64,000 nt of DNA. Origin: Methylobacterium sp. NMS14P (GTDB lineage: Bacteria > Pseudomonadota > Alphaproteobacteria > Rhizobiales > Beijerinckiaceae). Below, piece after piece: positions 38,171-47,882 of the stretch. The stretch's first letter is position 1. Every line of letters starts with the position of its first letter. The stretch lies in NCBI RefSeq assembly GCF_028583545.1, contig NZ_CP087106.1, positions 1,550,001 to 1,614,000 of the forward strand. Reading direction: 5' to 3'. The translations under genes were made by a program, and so were the position numbers. The notes beneath the pieces are model-generated. The model was given only the letters and a program-made list of their open reading frames with translations, did no database searches and was not told where the DNA came from.

Positions 38171-38280
38171 CGCCTGTCGCGCCTCGCATCGGCCGATCTG
38201 TGCAGATCACGGCCGCCCGCTGGCGAACTCAGGTGCCTCACGCGTCGCCGTCCCGCTTCCCAGGCGCAACGAAAGTCTCG

Positions 38281-39852
38281 ATGCTCCGTCTCCTCTGCCT
38301 CCTCCTCCTGCTCTTCGCCGCTCCTGCGCTGGCGCAGACCACCGACCCCTACGGCCAGCTCGCCGGGGACGGCTACGCCGAGATCGAGGCCGGCGTCTCC
38401 GGCCTCGCCGCCTCGGGCGACCCGCGCGCCGACGCGATCCTCTCGGCCCTGTCGGACGGTCGCCTGCTGGTGAGCCCGGACAAGACCCTTCTCATCCGGC
38501 AGGGCGGCGCCGTCGTCGACGCGAGGACCGGCGCCCCGGCCGCCGACGGCCCCGACCTCAGGCCGGTGCGCGCCAACAACCGGGTCCGCCGGGCGATCGA
38601 GGCCGCCCGCGGGCAGCTCGACCTCGCGAGCCCCGATCCGGCCAAGCGCCGCGCCGCCGCCGACGCGGTGTTCAAGGCGCGGGACGCGGCCGCGCTGCCG
38701 GCCCTCGACGCGGCTTTGGCCCGCGAGACCAACCCGGGCGTCCGCCAGGCGCTGACCGAGGCGCGCGCCGCCGTGCTGCTCGCCAGGCCCGGCACCGCGG
38801 AACCCGACCGGATTGCCGCAATTCCCGCCATCCAGGCCCGGGGCGATGGCGACGCGATGGGCATCCTGCGCGGTCTCGCGGCGGATCCGAGCGAGGCGGT
38901 CCGCGCCGCCGCCGCCCGCGGCATCGCGGCGATCGAGACGCGGCTCGCGATCCTCGGCGCCCTCCAGAACGTCTGGTACGGCATCTCGCTCGGCTCGGTC
39001 CTGCTGCTCGCCGCCATCGGGCTCGCCATCACCTTCGGGGTGATGGGCGTGATCAACATGGCCCACGGCGAGATGGTGATGCTCGGCGCCTACACGACCT
39101 ACCTCGTGCAGGAGCTGATCCGCACCCAGGCGCCGTCCCTGTTCGGCTGGTCGCTGGCGATCAGCATCCCGTGCGCGTTCCTGGTCGCCGGCCTCGTCGG
39201 CGTGCTGATCGAGCGGTTCATCATCCGCTTCCTGTACGGGCGCCCGCTGGAGACGCTGCTCGCCACCTTCGGGGTCAGCCTCGCGCTGCAGCAGGGCGTG
39301 CGCTCGATCTTCGGCCCGACCAACCGCGAGGTCGGCGCCCCGGCCTTCATGAGCGGCGCCTTCGATTTCTACGGCCTGTCGATCACCTGGGGCCGGATGT
39401 GGATCATCGTCTTCGCGATGGCCGTGTTCCTCGGGCTGCTGTTCGTCCTGCGGAAGACATCCTTCGGCCTGAAGACCCGGGCGGTCACCCAGAACCGCCG
39501 CATGGCCGCCGCGATGGGCATCCGCACGCCCTACGTCGATGCGCTCACCTTCGGGCTCGGCTCCGGCATCGCCGGGATGGCGGGCGTCGCCCTCTCGCAG
39601 ATCGACAACGTCTCGCCCAATCTCGGCCAGGGCTACATCATCGACTCGTTCCTCGTGGTGGTGTTCGGCGGCGTCGGCAACCTCTGGGGGACGCTGGTGG
39701 CGGCGCTGACGCTCGGCGTCGTGAACAAGCTCGCCGAGCCGTATATCGGCGCGGTGCTCGCCAAGATCGGCCTCCTGATCTTCATCATCCTGTTCATCCA
39801 GAAGCGCCCGCGCGGCCTGTTCGCGCTCAAGGGCCGGGCGGTGGAATCGTGA
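38281..39852 (+). CDS. urtB: urea ABC transporter permease UrtB
   Basis: A 523-residue inner-membrane permease. A signal-like segment (MLRLLCLLLLLFAAPALAQ) and a ~210-residue periplasmic domain precede the LivH-like membrane part (about 225-523; NVWYGISLGSVLLLAAIGLA, GVMGVINMAHGEMVMLGAYT, TRAVTQNRRMAAAMGI coupling loop). The extra N-terminal domain is normal for UrtB. The stop overlaps urtC by GTGA. Confidence 0.94.
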   Translation: MLRLLCLLLLLFAAPALAQTTDPYGQLAGDGYAEIEAGVSGLAASGDPRADAILSALSDGRLLVSPDKTLLIRQGGAVVDARTGAPAADGPDLRPVRANNRVRRAIEAARGQLDLASPDPAKRRAAADAVFKARDAAALPALDAALARETNPGVRQALTEARAAVLLARPGTAEPDRIAAIPAIQARGDGDAMGILRGLAADPSEAVRAAAARGIAAIETRLAILGALQNVWYGISLGSVLLLAAIGLAITFGVMGVINMAHGEMVMLGAYTTYLVQELIRTQAPSLFGWSLAISIPCAFLVAGLVGVLIERFIIRFLYGRPLETLLATFGVSLALQQGVRSIFGPTNREVGAPAFMSGAFDFYGLSITWGRMWIIVFAMAVFLGLLFVLRKTSFGLKTRAVTQNRRMAAAMGIRTPYVDALTFGLGSGIAGMAGVALSQIDNVSPNLGQGYIIDSFLVVVFGGVGNLWGTLVAALTLGVVNKLAEPYIGAVLAKIGLLIFIILFIQKRPRGLFALKGRAVES

Positions 39853-41012
39853 GCCCCATGCCGTCCCGCACCCCCCTCATCGACCTGAAGGGCTGGATCT
39901 TCCTCGCCGTCCTGGCCGCCTTCTGCCTCGCCGTGCCGGTGCTGAACCTCGCGGTGCCGGAGGGCTCCGGCCTGCACCTGCCGACCTACCTCGTCTCGCT
40001 CTTCGGCAAGTACCTCGCCTACGCGCTGCTCGCGGTCAGCCTCGACCTCGTCTGGGGCTATTGCGGCATCCTCTCGCTCGGCCACGGGGCGTTCTTCGCG
40101 CTCGGCGGCTACGCGATGGGCATGTACCTGATGCGCCAGATCGGCTCCCGGGGCGTCTACGGCAACCCGGTCCTGCCCGACTTCATGGTGTTCCTGAACT
40201 ACAAGGCGCTGCCCTGGTACTGGCACGGCTTCGACCACTTCGCCTTCGCGGCGCTGATGGTGCTGCTGGTGCCGGGCCTGCTGGCCTTCGTGTTCGGCTG
40301 GCTCGCCTTCCGGTCGCGGGTCACGGGCGTCTACCTGTCGATCATCACCCAGGCGCTGACCTACGCGCTGATGCTCGCCTTCTTCCGCAACGACATGGGG
40401 CTCGGCGGCAACAACGGGCTGACCGACTTCAAGGATCTCCTGGGCGTCTCCGTCCAGTCCCAGAATTTCCGTGTCGGCATCTTCGTGGCGACGGGCCTCG
40501 CGCTGGCGCTCGGCTACCTGATCGCCCGGGTCATGACGGTCTCGGCCTACGGCAAGATCCTGATCGCCGTGCGCGACGCCGAGAGCCGCACCCGCTTCCT
40601 CGGCTACCGGCCGGAGCACTTCAAGACGCTGGCCTTCACGGTCTCGGCCATGATGGCGGGCGTCGCCGGCGCCCTCTACGTGCCGCAGGTCGGCATCATC
40701 AACCCGGGTGAGTTCGCCCCCACCAACTCCATCGAGACGGTGATCTGGGTGGCGGTGGGCGGCCGCGGCACGCTGGTCGGCGCGGCCCTCGGCGCCGTGC
40801 TGGTCAACTACGCCAAGACCGTGCTCACCGGCGCGATGCCCGACGCGTGGCTGTTCGCGCTCGGCGCCCTGTTCGTGGTCGTGACGCTGTTCCTGCCGCG
40901 CGGCCTCGTCGGCACCGCGATCGAGCGTTTCGGCTCCCGGCGCGCCGCCGCCAGGCTGCCGCCGGAGCCCGCCATCGCCCCGAAACTCGCGGAAGAAGGG
41001 CAGGGCTCGTGA
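39849..41012 (+). CDS. urtC: urea ABC transporter permease UrtC
   Basis: A LivM-like permease of 387 residues with about ten membrane segments (YLVSLFGKYLAYALLAVSLD, LVWGYCGILSLGHGAFFALG). The conserved FFRNDMGLGGNNGLTDFKDL and ESRTRFLGYRPEHFKTLAFT coupling region identify UrtC. The GTG start at 39849 overlaps the urtB stop; an ATG three codons later (39858) is an alternative. Confidence 0.94.
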   Translation: MSPMPSRTPLIDLKGWIFLAVLAAFCLAVPVLNLAVPEGSGLHLPTYLVSLFGKYLAYALLAVSLDLVWGYCGILSLGHGAFFALGGYAMGMYLMRQIGSRGVYGNPVLPDFMVFLNYKALPWYWHGFDHFAFAALMVLLVPGLLAFVFGWLAFRSRVTGVYLSIITQALTYALMLAFFRNDMGLGGNNGLTDFKDLLGVSVQSQNFRVGIFVATGLALALGYLIARVMTVSAYGKILIAVRDAESRTRFLGYRPEHFKTLAFTVSAMMAGVAGALYVPQVGIINPGEFAPTNSIETVIWVAVGGRGTLVGAALGAVLVNYAKTVLTGAMPDAWLFALGALFVVVTLFLPRGLVGTAIERFGSRRAAARLPPEPAIAPKLAEEGQGS

Positions 41013-41812
41013 GCACCGACCTCCTCGAACCTCCGGACGCCGCTGCCCGCGGCCCCGCCAACCGGAAGCGCGAGACGGACGCGCTGCTCTACCTCGACGA
41101 CCTGCGGGTGACCTTCGACGGCTACAAGGCCCTGCGCGGCCTGTCGCTTACGCTGGCCCACGGCGAGCTGCGGGCGATCATCGGCCCGAACGGCGCCGGC
41201 AAGACCACCATGATGGACTGCATCACCGGCAAGACCCGGCCGGACAGCGGCATCGCGCTGTTCGACGGCACCCACGACCTGCTCAGGAGCGACGAGCCGG
41301 CGATCGCCGACCTCGGCATCGGCCGCAAGTTCCAGAAGCCCACGGTGTTCGAGAGCCACACGGTGGCCGACAACATCCTGCTGGCGCTCAAAGGTCCGCG
41401 CGCCGCCTTCGCGTCCCTGTTCGGCTGGCGCAACCGGGTGGAGGCCGCGCGGATCGACGCCCTGCTGGAGACCGTCGGCCTGCTCGCCCACCGGGGCCGC
41501 CCGGCGGCCGATCTCAGCCACGGCCAGAAGCAGTGGCTGGAGATCGGCATGCTGCTCGCCCAGGACCCCAAGCTGCTGCTCGTCGACGAGCCCGTAGCCG
41601 GCATGACCGACGCCGAGACCGCCGAGACCGCCCGGCTGCTGCGCCGCATCGCCGGCGAGCACGCCGTGCTGGTGGTCGAGCACGACATGCACTTCGTCCG
41701 CGACCTCGGCTGCCGGGTCACCTGCCTGCACGAGGGCGCGGTGCTGGCCGAGGGCTCGATCGACGCGGTCTCGGCCGACCCGCGGGTGGTCGAGGTGTAT
41801 CTGGGACGATGA
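41009..41812 (+). CDS. urtD: urea ABC transporter ATP-binding protein UrtD
   Basis: A 267-residue ATPase. Walker A GPNGAGKTTMMDCITG, signature LSHGQKQWLEIGMLLAQ and Walker B LLLVDEPVAGMTDAETAETA are all present, the last being characteristic for UrtD. A short hydrophilic N-terminal extension of ~25 residues precedes the domain. GTG start overlaps the urtC stop by four bases. Confidence 0.95.
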   Translation: MSTDLLEPPDAAARGPANRKRETDALLYLDDLRVTFDGYKALRGLSLTLAHGELRAIIGPNGAGKTTMMDCITGKTRPDSGIALFDGTHDLLRSDEPAIADLGIGRKFQKPTVFESHTVADNILLALKGPRAAFASLFGWRNRVEAARIDALLETVGLLAHRGRPAADLSHGQKQWLEIGMLLAQDPKLLLVDEPVAGMTDAETAETARLLRRIAGEHAVLVVEHDMHFVRDLGCRVTCLHEGAVLAEGSIDAVSADPRVVEVYLGR

Positions 41813-42510
41813 CCATGCTCTCCGTCGACGGCATCGACCTCTACTACGGCGCCGCCCAGGCGCTCCGCGGCGTCTCCCTCACGGCCGAGGCCGGGCGGGT
41901 CACGACGGTGCTCGGCCGCAACGGCGTCGGCAAGACCTCGCTGCTGCGGGCGATCGTCGGCCAGCAGCCGGTGCGCTCCGGCGCGATCCGGCTCGACGGC
42001 CGCCCGATCCAGGCGCTCGCCCCCTACGACCGGGCCCGCGCCGGGATCGCCTTCGTGCCCCAGGGCCGCGAGATCTTCCCGCTGCTCACCGTCAAGGAGA
42101 ACCTGGAGACCGGCTTCGCGCCGCTGAAGCGCCGCGACCGCCACATCCCGGGGGAGATCTACGACCTGTTCCCGGTGCTCAAGGACATGCTGCACCGGCG
42201 CGGCGGCGACCTCTCGGGCGGCCAGCAGCAGCAGCTCGCCATCGGCCGGGCGCTGGTGACGCGGCCGAAGCTGCTCGTGCTCGACGAGCCGACCGAGGGC
42301 ATCCAGCCCTCGATCATCAAGGATATCGGCCGGGCGATCACCTACCTGCGCGGCAAGGGCGAGATGGGGATCGTGCTGGTCGAGCAGTATTTCGAGTGGG
42401 CCCGCGACCTCTGCGATTCCTACGCGGTGATGGATCGCGGGCAGGTGGTGCTGGCCGGGCCGCGGGCCGGGATGGTCGAGGCCGACGTCCTCCGGTGGAT
42501 GTCCGTGTAG
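41809..42510 (+). CDS. urtE: urea ABC transporter ATP-binding protein UrtE
   Basis: A 233-residue ATPase and the last gene of the operon. Walker A GRNGVGKTSLLRAIVG, signature LSGGQQQQLAIGRALV and Walker B LLVLDEPTEGIQPSIIKDIG are visible; the TEGIQPSIIKDI string is a UrtE hallmark. Its ATG overlaps the urtD stop by ATGA. No urease genes lie within the window. Confidence 0.95.
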   Translation: MTMLSVDGIDLYYGAAQALRGVSLTAEAGRVTTVLGRNGVGKTSLLRAIVGQQPVRSGAIRLDGRPIQALAPYDRARAGIAFVPQGREIFPLLTVKENLETGFAPLKRRDRHIPGEIYDLFPVLKDMLHRRGGDLSGGQQQQLAIGRALVTRPKLLVLDEPTEGIQPSIIKDIGRAITYLRGKGEMGIVLVEQYFEWARDLCDSYAVMDRGQVVLAGPRAGMVEADVLRWMSV

Positions 42511-42710
42511 GGCGCCCGCCGCGCCGTCGCATCCGCCGCCGGCGCCGCGTCCGGGAATACGGCTCTTCGAGCCGGATATCGGGACCGATATTCAACAATC
42601 GCGGCGCGGCCTGGGGCGACATCGGTCGCCAAAACTGTGCATATGGCCCCGCTCGGCCAATGTTAAAACACAATTCAGGTCCGCCATGGGGCTCAACCAC
42701 GGGGGCGCCC

Positions 42711-42791
42711 ATGACGATCCTGGATCCGATCACCGGCGAGCTGGTCACCATCGCCGTACCGCGGCCGCGGCCGCAGGCCGGCCCGCGCTGA
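42711..42791 (+). CDS. 26-residue hypothetical peptide
   Basis: A very short ORF beginning MTILDPITGELVTIAVPRPR, about 200 bases after urtE, with an AT-rich patch upstream. Supported only by its non-random composition and position; it could be a leader peptide or chance ORF. Confidence 0.3.
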   Translation: MTILDPITGELVTIAVPRPRPQAGPR

Positions 42792-42807
42792 CGGGCGGCG
42801 CACCAGC

Positions 42808-43014
42808 ATGACGAACGCGACCGATCGAAGGGCCGGCCGCCGCGGCGTCCGCGGCGGCCGCGCCCAGGTCCGGACCGTGCCGCCGGGCCTGCTGCTGGCC
42901 GGCGGCGTGGGGGCGAACGCCCCGCTGACCGCCGTCGACCTGATCGCCCAGGCCCGCGCGGCCCGGCGGGAGGCCGAGGCCCGCGACGGCGCGGACCGCG
43001 CCGAGCAGGGCTGA
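42808..43014 (+). CDS. small basic hypothetical protein
   Basis: A 68-residue ORF 16 bases after the 26-residue peptide. Arg-rich start (MTNATDRRAGRRGVRGGRAQ) and a helical C-terminal half. No family recognised. Confidence 0.4.
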   Translation: MTNATDRRAGRRGVRGGRAQVRTVPPGLLLAGGVGANAPLTAVDLIAQARAARREAEARDGADRAEQG

Positions 43015-43115
43015 CGCGGCGGCCGGGGGCCGCCGGGCCGGCCGCCCGCCTCTCGAGATCACCCGCGCGGGATGGTCAGAAGGCCGGCAGTCTCGCGGCA
43101 GCCGGCGGGTGCGTC

Positions 43116-43400
43116 GTGAAGATCGGCGTCCTGATCCTGGTCGGCGCCTGCGGCGTCCTCGCCGGGATCGTCATCGGATACGTCGCGGGGACGCGACTCA
43201 GCCAGGCCTTCGCGCGGTTGCCGGTGACGGACCGCTCCCCCGCCGCGCAGGCGCTCCGGATCGTGGACCGCATCGCGACCGAGCACGGCCTCGCGCGGGA
43301 CGCGCTGCTCCGGGCGATGCTCGACCCGCAGGGCGGCGGGGCGGCGGCCGCGCGTCCCGGCGAGGATCCGGGCAGGGACCCGGGCGAACCGGCCCGGTAG
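43116..43400 (+). CDS. membrane-anchored small hypothetical protein
   Basis: A 94-residue protein starting with GTG. Residues 4-24 (GVLILVGACGVLAGIVIGYV) form one membrane anchor; a short soluble domain (about 35-70) and a Gly/Arg-rich end follow. It converges with the hybrid kinase gene. Function unknown. Confidence 0.5.
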   Translation: MKIGVLILVGACGVLAGIVIGYVAGTRLSQAFARLPVTDRSPAAQALRIVDRIATEHGLARDALLRAMLDPQGGGAAAARPGEDPGRDPGEPAR

Positions 43401-43417
43401 GGCGCCGACCGCGCGCC

Positions 43418-45064
43418 TCACGCGGCCGGCGCCGGCCGGGGGCGCAGCCGGAGGCTCGCGGCGGTGAGCACGGAGCGCAGCTCGGCCGGCCGGACCGGCT
43501 TCGAGAGGATCGGGATGTCCGCCGCCCCCAGATCCTCGCGCACGCGCGCCTCGTCGTGGCCGCTCATCACCACCGCCGGCAGCGCGCGGCCGGCGAGACT
43601 TCGGACCGCCGCGATGCAGTCCGTCCCCGTGACGCCGTTCCCCAGCTCGAAATCGGTGATGAGGAGGTCGATCTCGGGCACGGCGTCGGGGATCCCGGTC
43701 TCGGGCCGGACGCGGCAGCCCCATTTCTCCAGCAGGCTGGCCGTCGCCCGCAGCACGGCAGCGTCGTCCTCGACCAGCAGCACGCGCAGGCCGCCGATCG
43801 TCGCCGGCGGGTCGAGCCTGGAGGGTAGGGCCGCGGGCTCCGCAGCCCGGGCGACGGGCAGGTTGCCGATCGTCACGCAGGTCCCGCGCTCCGGCACCGA
43901 GCGCAGCGTCACCGTCAGGTCCAGAAGCGCCCCGAGCCGCCGGACGATCGGCAGGCCGAGGCCCACGCCCTCGACATCCCGGTCGCCGCGGCGGCGGATC
44001 TGGTAGAACTCGTCGAAGACCCGCTCCTGATGCGCGACCGGGATTCCGGGGCCGCGATCGTAGACCTGGACGGCGAGCCGGTCGCCCCGCCGGCGGCAGG
44101 CGATCAGGATCGGCCGGCCGGGCGCGTACTTGATCGCGTTGTTGACGATGTTCTGGAGCATCGTCGTGAGCAGCGCCCGGTCGGTGCGCACCACGACCGC
44201 GCAGGCGCGGCTGCGCAGGGCCGTGCCGGCGATCTGGGCGGCCTCCGAGTTCTGGCGCCGCACGTCCTCGACGATGTCGCTGATCGCGACCGGCTCGGGC
44301 CGGGGCTCCACCCGGCCGCTGTCGAGGGTCGAGATGTCCAGGAGCGACTTGAACAGGCGCGAGACGCTCTGCAGCGACCGGTCGATGTTCTCGACCATCT
44401 GCAGTTCCTCCGGCCCCAGCCTGGCGCCGCGCAGGCAGGCGGTGAACAGGCTGATGGCGTGGATCGGCTGGCGCAGATCGTGGCTCGCCTGCGCCAGGAA
44501 GCGCGACTTGGACAGGCTCGCCTCCTGCTCGCGCTCGTAGGCGCCGCGCAGGCGCTCCAGCAGGCTGTAGATGTAGGCCGGCACGAGGACGGTGATGGCC
44601 GTCAGCGTCAGGACGAGGAACGGGTTCGCGCGCCAGTACGCGTTGAAGTACGTGGTGGCCGCGATCGAGACCAGGGCCGCGGCCGTGGACGCCTTCAGGG
44701 CGGTCACCCCGTAGCGCAGGCCGTTGCCGACGATCAACCGGATGACGATCGCGTAGAGCGGCAGGAACGGCGCGCCGCCCACCGCCATCGTGTAGGTCAT
44801 CCCGCCGAGATCGAGGACGAAGGTGACGACGCGGCGCGGCGTGCTGCTGCCGGGATTGCGGCTGATCCAGCCGTACAGCGCCACGGCGAAGACCCAGTGG
44901 CACGTCACGAGGTAGGCGACGAACCGGGCCTCCGGCGGGGCGATCCCGCCGTAGATCTGGGGCAGGAGGTACAGGCAGGCGAGGCCGATGACGACGGCCC
45001 GGATCAGCGCCTGCGCCTTCTCGTTGTCGTACGCCTCGTCCCGCCGGCGCCGCGCCCCGAACAT
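43418..45064 (-). CDS. membrane-bound hybrid histidine kinase
   Basis: A 548-residue inner-membrane kinase. About six hydrophobic segments occupy residues 20-170 with no large periplasmic loop. The phosphoacceptor motif ASHDLRQPIHAISLF puts the acceptor at His195; NNAIKYAPGRP (N-box) and VGLGLPIVRRLGALL (G-box) mark the ATPase domain. A receiver domain fills about 424-540 with LLITDFELGNG holding the phospho-Asp and ILSKPVRP the conserved Lys. This HDLRQP-type hybrid is common in Methylobacterium. The signal is unknown; the LuxR-type response regulator at 46379 is a possible partner. Confidence 0.9.
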   Translation of the reverse strand: MFGARRRRDEAYDNEKAQALIRAVVIGLACLYLLPQIYGGIAPPEARFVAYLVTCHWVFAVALYGWISRNPGSSTPRRVVTFVLDLGGMTYTMAVGGAPFLPLYAIVIRLIVGNGLRYGVTALKASTAAALVSIAATTYFNAYWRANPFLVLTLTAITVLVPAYIYSLLERLRGAYEREQEASLSKSRFLAQASHDLRQPIHAISLFTACLRGARLGPEELQMVENIDRSLQSVSRLFKSLLDISTLDSGRVEPRPEPVAISDIVEDVRRQNSEAAQIAGTALRSRACAVVVRTDRALLTTMLQNIVNNAIKYAPGRPILIACRRRGDRLAVQVYDRGPGIPVAHQERVFDEFYQIRRRGDRDVEGVGLGLPIVRRLGALLDLTVTLRSVPERGTCVTIGNLPVARAAEPAALPSRLDPPATIGGLRVLLVEDDAAVLRATASLLEKWGCRVRPETGIPDAVPEIDLLITDFELGNGVTGTDCIAAVRSLAGRALPAVVMSGHDEARVREDLGAADIPILSKPVRPAELRSVLTAASLRLRPRPAPAA

Positions 45065-45485
45065 CGGCGGCTCAGGCCCGGCCGGCCGCGCGGCCGATGC
45101 CGGGCGCCCGCTCCGCCGGGACGGTCCCCGCGGTGTCCGCCCCGAATCGCGCCGTGCCGGCCCCGGTCTCCCGCTGTCGCTTCATCGTGCAGTCGTCCTG
45201 CCGCGCCGCCGCCCGGGATCCGGGTGACGGCTCCCCGCCGTCACCGACCGTGGACAGATCTGGCAAGTCTACCTGACGGTAATCGACACCGCCAGACGCG
45301 ACGAGAACGCGCTGTACGGCGACGATGACGAGTCTTCCATGCGCGCGACCCTTATTCAGTCTTCGCTACAATGCTCGCTGTGCTGCATCGGATCGCTCAT
45401 CGGGAGAATATGCGGCACAATATTTTTTACTTCACCGCAGGATTGATCTCGTCGACCGGCGGTCCCCGCCCGGTCGCGGGCACCG
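45065..45485. other. intergenic stretch upstream of the hybrid kinase
   Basis: 421 bases. A 37-residue Arg/Ala-rich frame near the kinase start is probably not a gene. The AT-rich part (45340-45440, with a long aatattttttac tract) is a likely promoter or terminator zone. Nothing else supported. Confidence 0.45.
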
Positions 45486-46301
45486 TCAGCGGTAGGTGCC
45501 GGCGGCCGGATCGAATCGATGGACCCGGGCATCCCGGTCCGTGGCCGGACGCGGCGTCCCGTCCGCGCCGGGCAGGGTGCCGCTCAGCGTGACCCGGACC
45601 GGGGGCCACGCGGCGGGATCGCGCGGATCCTCCGGCAGGATCTCCAGCCGCCCCGTGCTCGACCCCAGCCGGCAGGGATCCTCCGCGCAGCCGGCCGTCT
45701 CGTCGGCGCCCGCCGCGACCTCGCCCGCGAGCGTCCAGTGCGCTGGCGCGTCGCGGAACTGCAGGAGGAGGAACGAGAAGCCCTGCGATCCGGCCGTCCC
45801 GTAGGCGGTGAGGCGCAGGCCCATCAGGAGGCGTCCCCGGCTCAGCGGCCTGACCACCGCGCCGAGACGCTCGTCCACCTCCGGGGCGCCGCCGTCGCGG
45901 TTTCCGGTCCCGATCCGGCCGGACAGGACCTGCACGCCTTCGAGGCGCCAGCGCATGTCCTTGAGGATGTAGGTGGCGGCCGCGACGCTCAGCCGGTCGG
46001 GCGCCGCGGCGTCCGCGCCCGGGGCCGGCATCGTGACGAAGCCGGTGAACCGGCTCCCGGTCTCGGTGGAGAACATCGCGGCGGTCCAGAACTCCGCCGT
46101 GCGTCCGTCCTTCATCCGGCAGGTCTCGGCCGCCGTGTCGGCGGGCCGCCCGCAGATCGCCGCCAGCACCGCGGCGTGCGGCAGCATGGCGAGGTCGGGA
46201 TCGGCCGCGGCGGGCGCGGCAGCGAACCCGGCCAGCATTGCCAGGGCCGAACCCGTCGGCAACCGCCCGTCTGCCCGTCCCGCCCGTCCCGCCCGTCTCA
46301 T
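45486..46301 (-). CDS. secreted hypothetical protein
   Basis: A 271-residue exported protein with a basic start (MRRAGRAGRADGRLP) and a signal segment ending near PAAADPD. The mature part is beta-rich (AEFWTAAMFSTETGSRFTGF, YILKDMRWRLEGVQVLSGRI) and has Cys pairs near CRMKDGR and GCAEDPCRLG. I do not recognise the family. A longer in-frame start 81 bases upstream is possible. It lies between the kinase and the response-regulator genes on the same strand. Confidence 0.65.
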   Translation of the reverse strand: MRRAGRAGRADGRLPTGSALAMLAGFAAAPAAADPDLAMLPHAAVLAAICGRPADTAAETCRMKDGRTAEFWTAAMFSTETGSRFTGFVTMPAPGADAAAPDRLSVAAATYILKDMRWRLEGVQVLSGRIGTGNRDGGAPEVDERLGAVVRPLSRGRLLMGLRLTAYGTAGSQGFSFLLLQFRDAPAHWTLAGEVAAGADETAGCAEDPCRLGSSTGRLEILPEDPRDPAAWPPVRVTLSGTLPGADGTPRPATDRDARVHRFDPAAGTYR

Positions 46302-46378
46302 GCGCCGGGCTCTGCCACGGGGCCCGGCACCGGGCCATTCGGACAGGTGTACGATCGGCCCCGCCGCACGGTTTCCCC

Positions 46379-47011
46379 TCAATCCCCGACGCCGGCCGTG
46401 GCGGCCTTCGCGGCCGCCGCGGAACGGGAAGTGACGTCGAGGGCGCGCAGGAGCGCCGAGACGTGGATGCGGACCGTGAAGGGGGAGATCTCCAGCTCCC
46501 GGGCGATCTCCTTGTTGGTGCGCCCCTGGGCGACGAGGCGCAGCACGTCGCGCTGGCGCTGCGTCAGGGGCGGGAGCGGGCCGCGCGGCGCGGCGAGACC
46601 CGAGACGGGGCTGCGCCGGATCACGAATTCGCCGTCGCGGATCGCCGCGATCGCCTGCGCGATCTCCGCCGCGGGCAGCGCCTTGCCGATGAAGCCGTCG
46701 GCGCCCTCGGCCATGACGGTCCGGATCAGGCCCTCGTCCTCGATCATCGACACGACGATGATCGAGGCCCGCTCGAACTCGACGCGCAGGGCGCCGATGG
46801 AGCGGCGGGGATCGAGGCCCGGGAACAGGAGGTCCAGGAGGAACGCCCGCGGGGGCGCCCCGGCGCGGGCCATCGCCAGGACCTGCTCCATCGTGGCGGC
46901 CTCCCGGACGAGGGCCTGCGGGTAGAGCCGTTCCGCGACGCGCCGCATGCCCTCGCGGAACAGCGGATGATCGTCGGCAACGATGAGGGTCTCTGGCGCG
47001 GAGCCGTTCAT
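46379..47011 (-). CDS. LuxR/NarL-type response regulator
   Basis: A 210-residue DNA-binding response regulator. Receiver domain about 6-120: acidic pair in [14 protein letters not shown], phospho-Asp in [12 protein letters not shown], Lys in GFIGKALP. The LuxR HTH covers about 140-200 ([40 protein letters not shown]). Alternative starts at 47041 or further upstream exist; [14 protein letters not shown] was chosen because the domain begins immediately. It is divergent from the AAA+ cluster, 274 bases away, and could control it. Confidence 0.88.
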   Translation of the reverse strand: MNGSAPETLIVADDHPLFREGMRRVAERLYPQALVREAATMEQVLAMARAGAPPRAFLLDLLFPGLDPRRSIGALRVEFERASIIVVSMIEDEGLIRTVMAEGADGFIGKALPAAEIAQAIAAIRDGEFVIRRSPVSGLAAPRGPLPPLTQRQRDVLRLVAQGRTNKEIARELEISPFTVRIHVSALLRALDVTSRSAAAAKAATAGVGD

Positions 47012-47285
47012 GCCACTCCCGATCGCAGCATCGGACTCCATCCCCACGACGTCGCGGCGCAGAGCCATGCCGAGGAAAATCCAGGCCCTGTCAAGCCTGC
47101 GACGATAGGTCATATACACTAGTAGACCGGTTTTTTCCGCCTGCCTAGAAGTCGGCCCGTCATGGTGACAGGCATCGGCCCGCGAATTTCTTCGACTCTT
47201 TCCAAAAGTAGCGAGGCTGCTTGTCATGTCGTGCGCGCCGACGCGACGCACGAATTACGTCGTTCCATGTTCGGGGGCCCGCTGG

Positions 47286-47879
47286 ATGTCGGAAGTCGAA
47301 CATCAGAATGCTGAGCGGCAGGCTCAGGATAGGCTTTCCGAGCCCCGCGCGGCCCCGAGCCCCGCGGCCTCCGCCAGGCCGGGCGTGTCGCCGAGCCTCA
47401 TCGCGATCGTGGGCGGCCTGGTGGCGGCGGGCGCCGTCGCGGGCGTGCTGCTCTCGGGCGGCGGCGAGACCGCCGGGACGGCCGCGCGGCCGGCCCTGAC
47501 GCTGGTCAAGGCGGGCGAGATCGACAAGGCCGCCGAGACCCTGCCCTCCGACGAGAAGGACAAGATCGTCGCGGAGGCCAAGGCCTGCCGGGCGCCGCTG
47601 GGCCAGATGCGCCTGTCGAAGATGGCGGCCGACGCCGGCGGCGTGGTGCGCATCCGGGCCGGGAACTACCTGTCCCCGGCCTTCAACGTCGCCGACGGGC
47701 CGATCAACATCGCGGTCCCGTTCCCGGCCCCCTACGAGGCCGGCAAGGGCGAGATCACCGTCGAGGGCGCCGCCAAGGACGTGTTCGTCGAGCTGACGCC
47801 GGGCCTGAAGATCGACACGACCGGCGGCGTCCAGCGAATCCCCGTGATCTGGAATACCAGCAAGCCCTGCGGAGGCTGA
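47286..47879 (+). CDS. membrane-anchored hypothetical protein, first gene of AAA+ cluster
   Basis: A 197-residue protein with a hydrophilic N-tail, one membrane helix (about 37-57, PSLIAIVGGLVAAGAVAGVL) and a ~135-residue presumably periplasmic domain. That domain is beta-rich with VVRIRAGNYLSPAFNVADGP and ITVEGAAKDVFVELTPGLKI, and two Cys (AKACRAP and the C-terminal KPCGG). No family recognised. It is 3 bases before the first AAA+ gene, so co-translated. It is a candidate scaffold for the cluster's ATPases. Confidence 0.7.
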   Translation: MSEVEHQNAERQAQDRLSEPRAAPSPAASARPGVSPSLIAIVGGLVAAGAVAGVLLSGGGETAGTAARPALTLVKAGEIDKAAETLPSDEKDKIVAEAKACRAPLGQMRLSKMAADAGGVVRIRAGNYLSPAFNVADGPINIAVPFPAPYEAGKGEITVEGAAKDVFVELTPGLKIDTTGGVQRIPVIWNTSKPCGG

Positions 47880-47882
47880 CGG

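Noticed and set aside
45072..45182. 37-residue frame directly upstream of the hybrid kinase
   Set aside because: Low-complexity Arg/Ala/Gly composition and no family or conserved feature.
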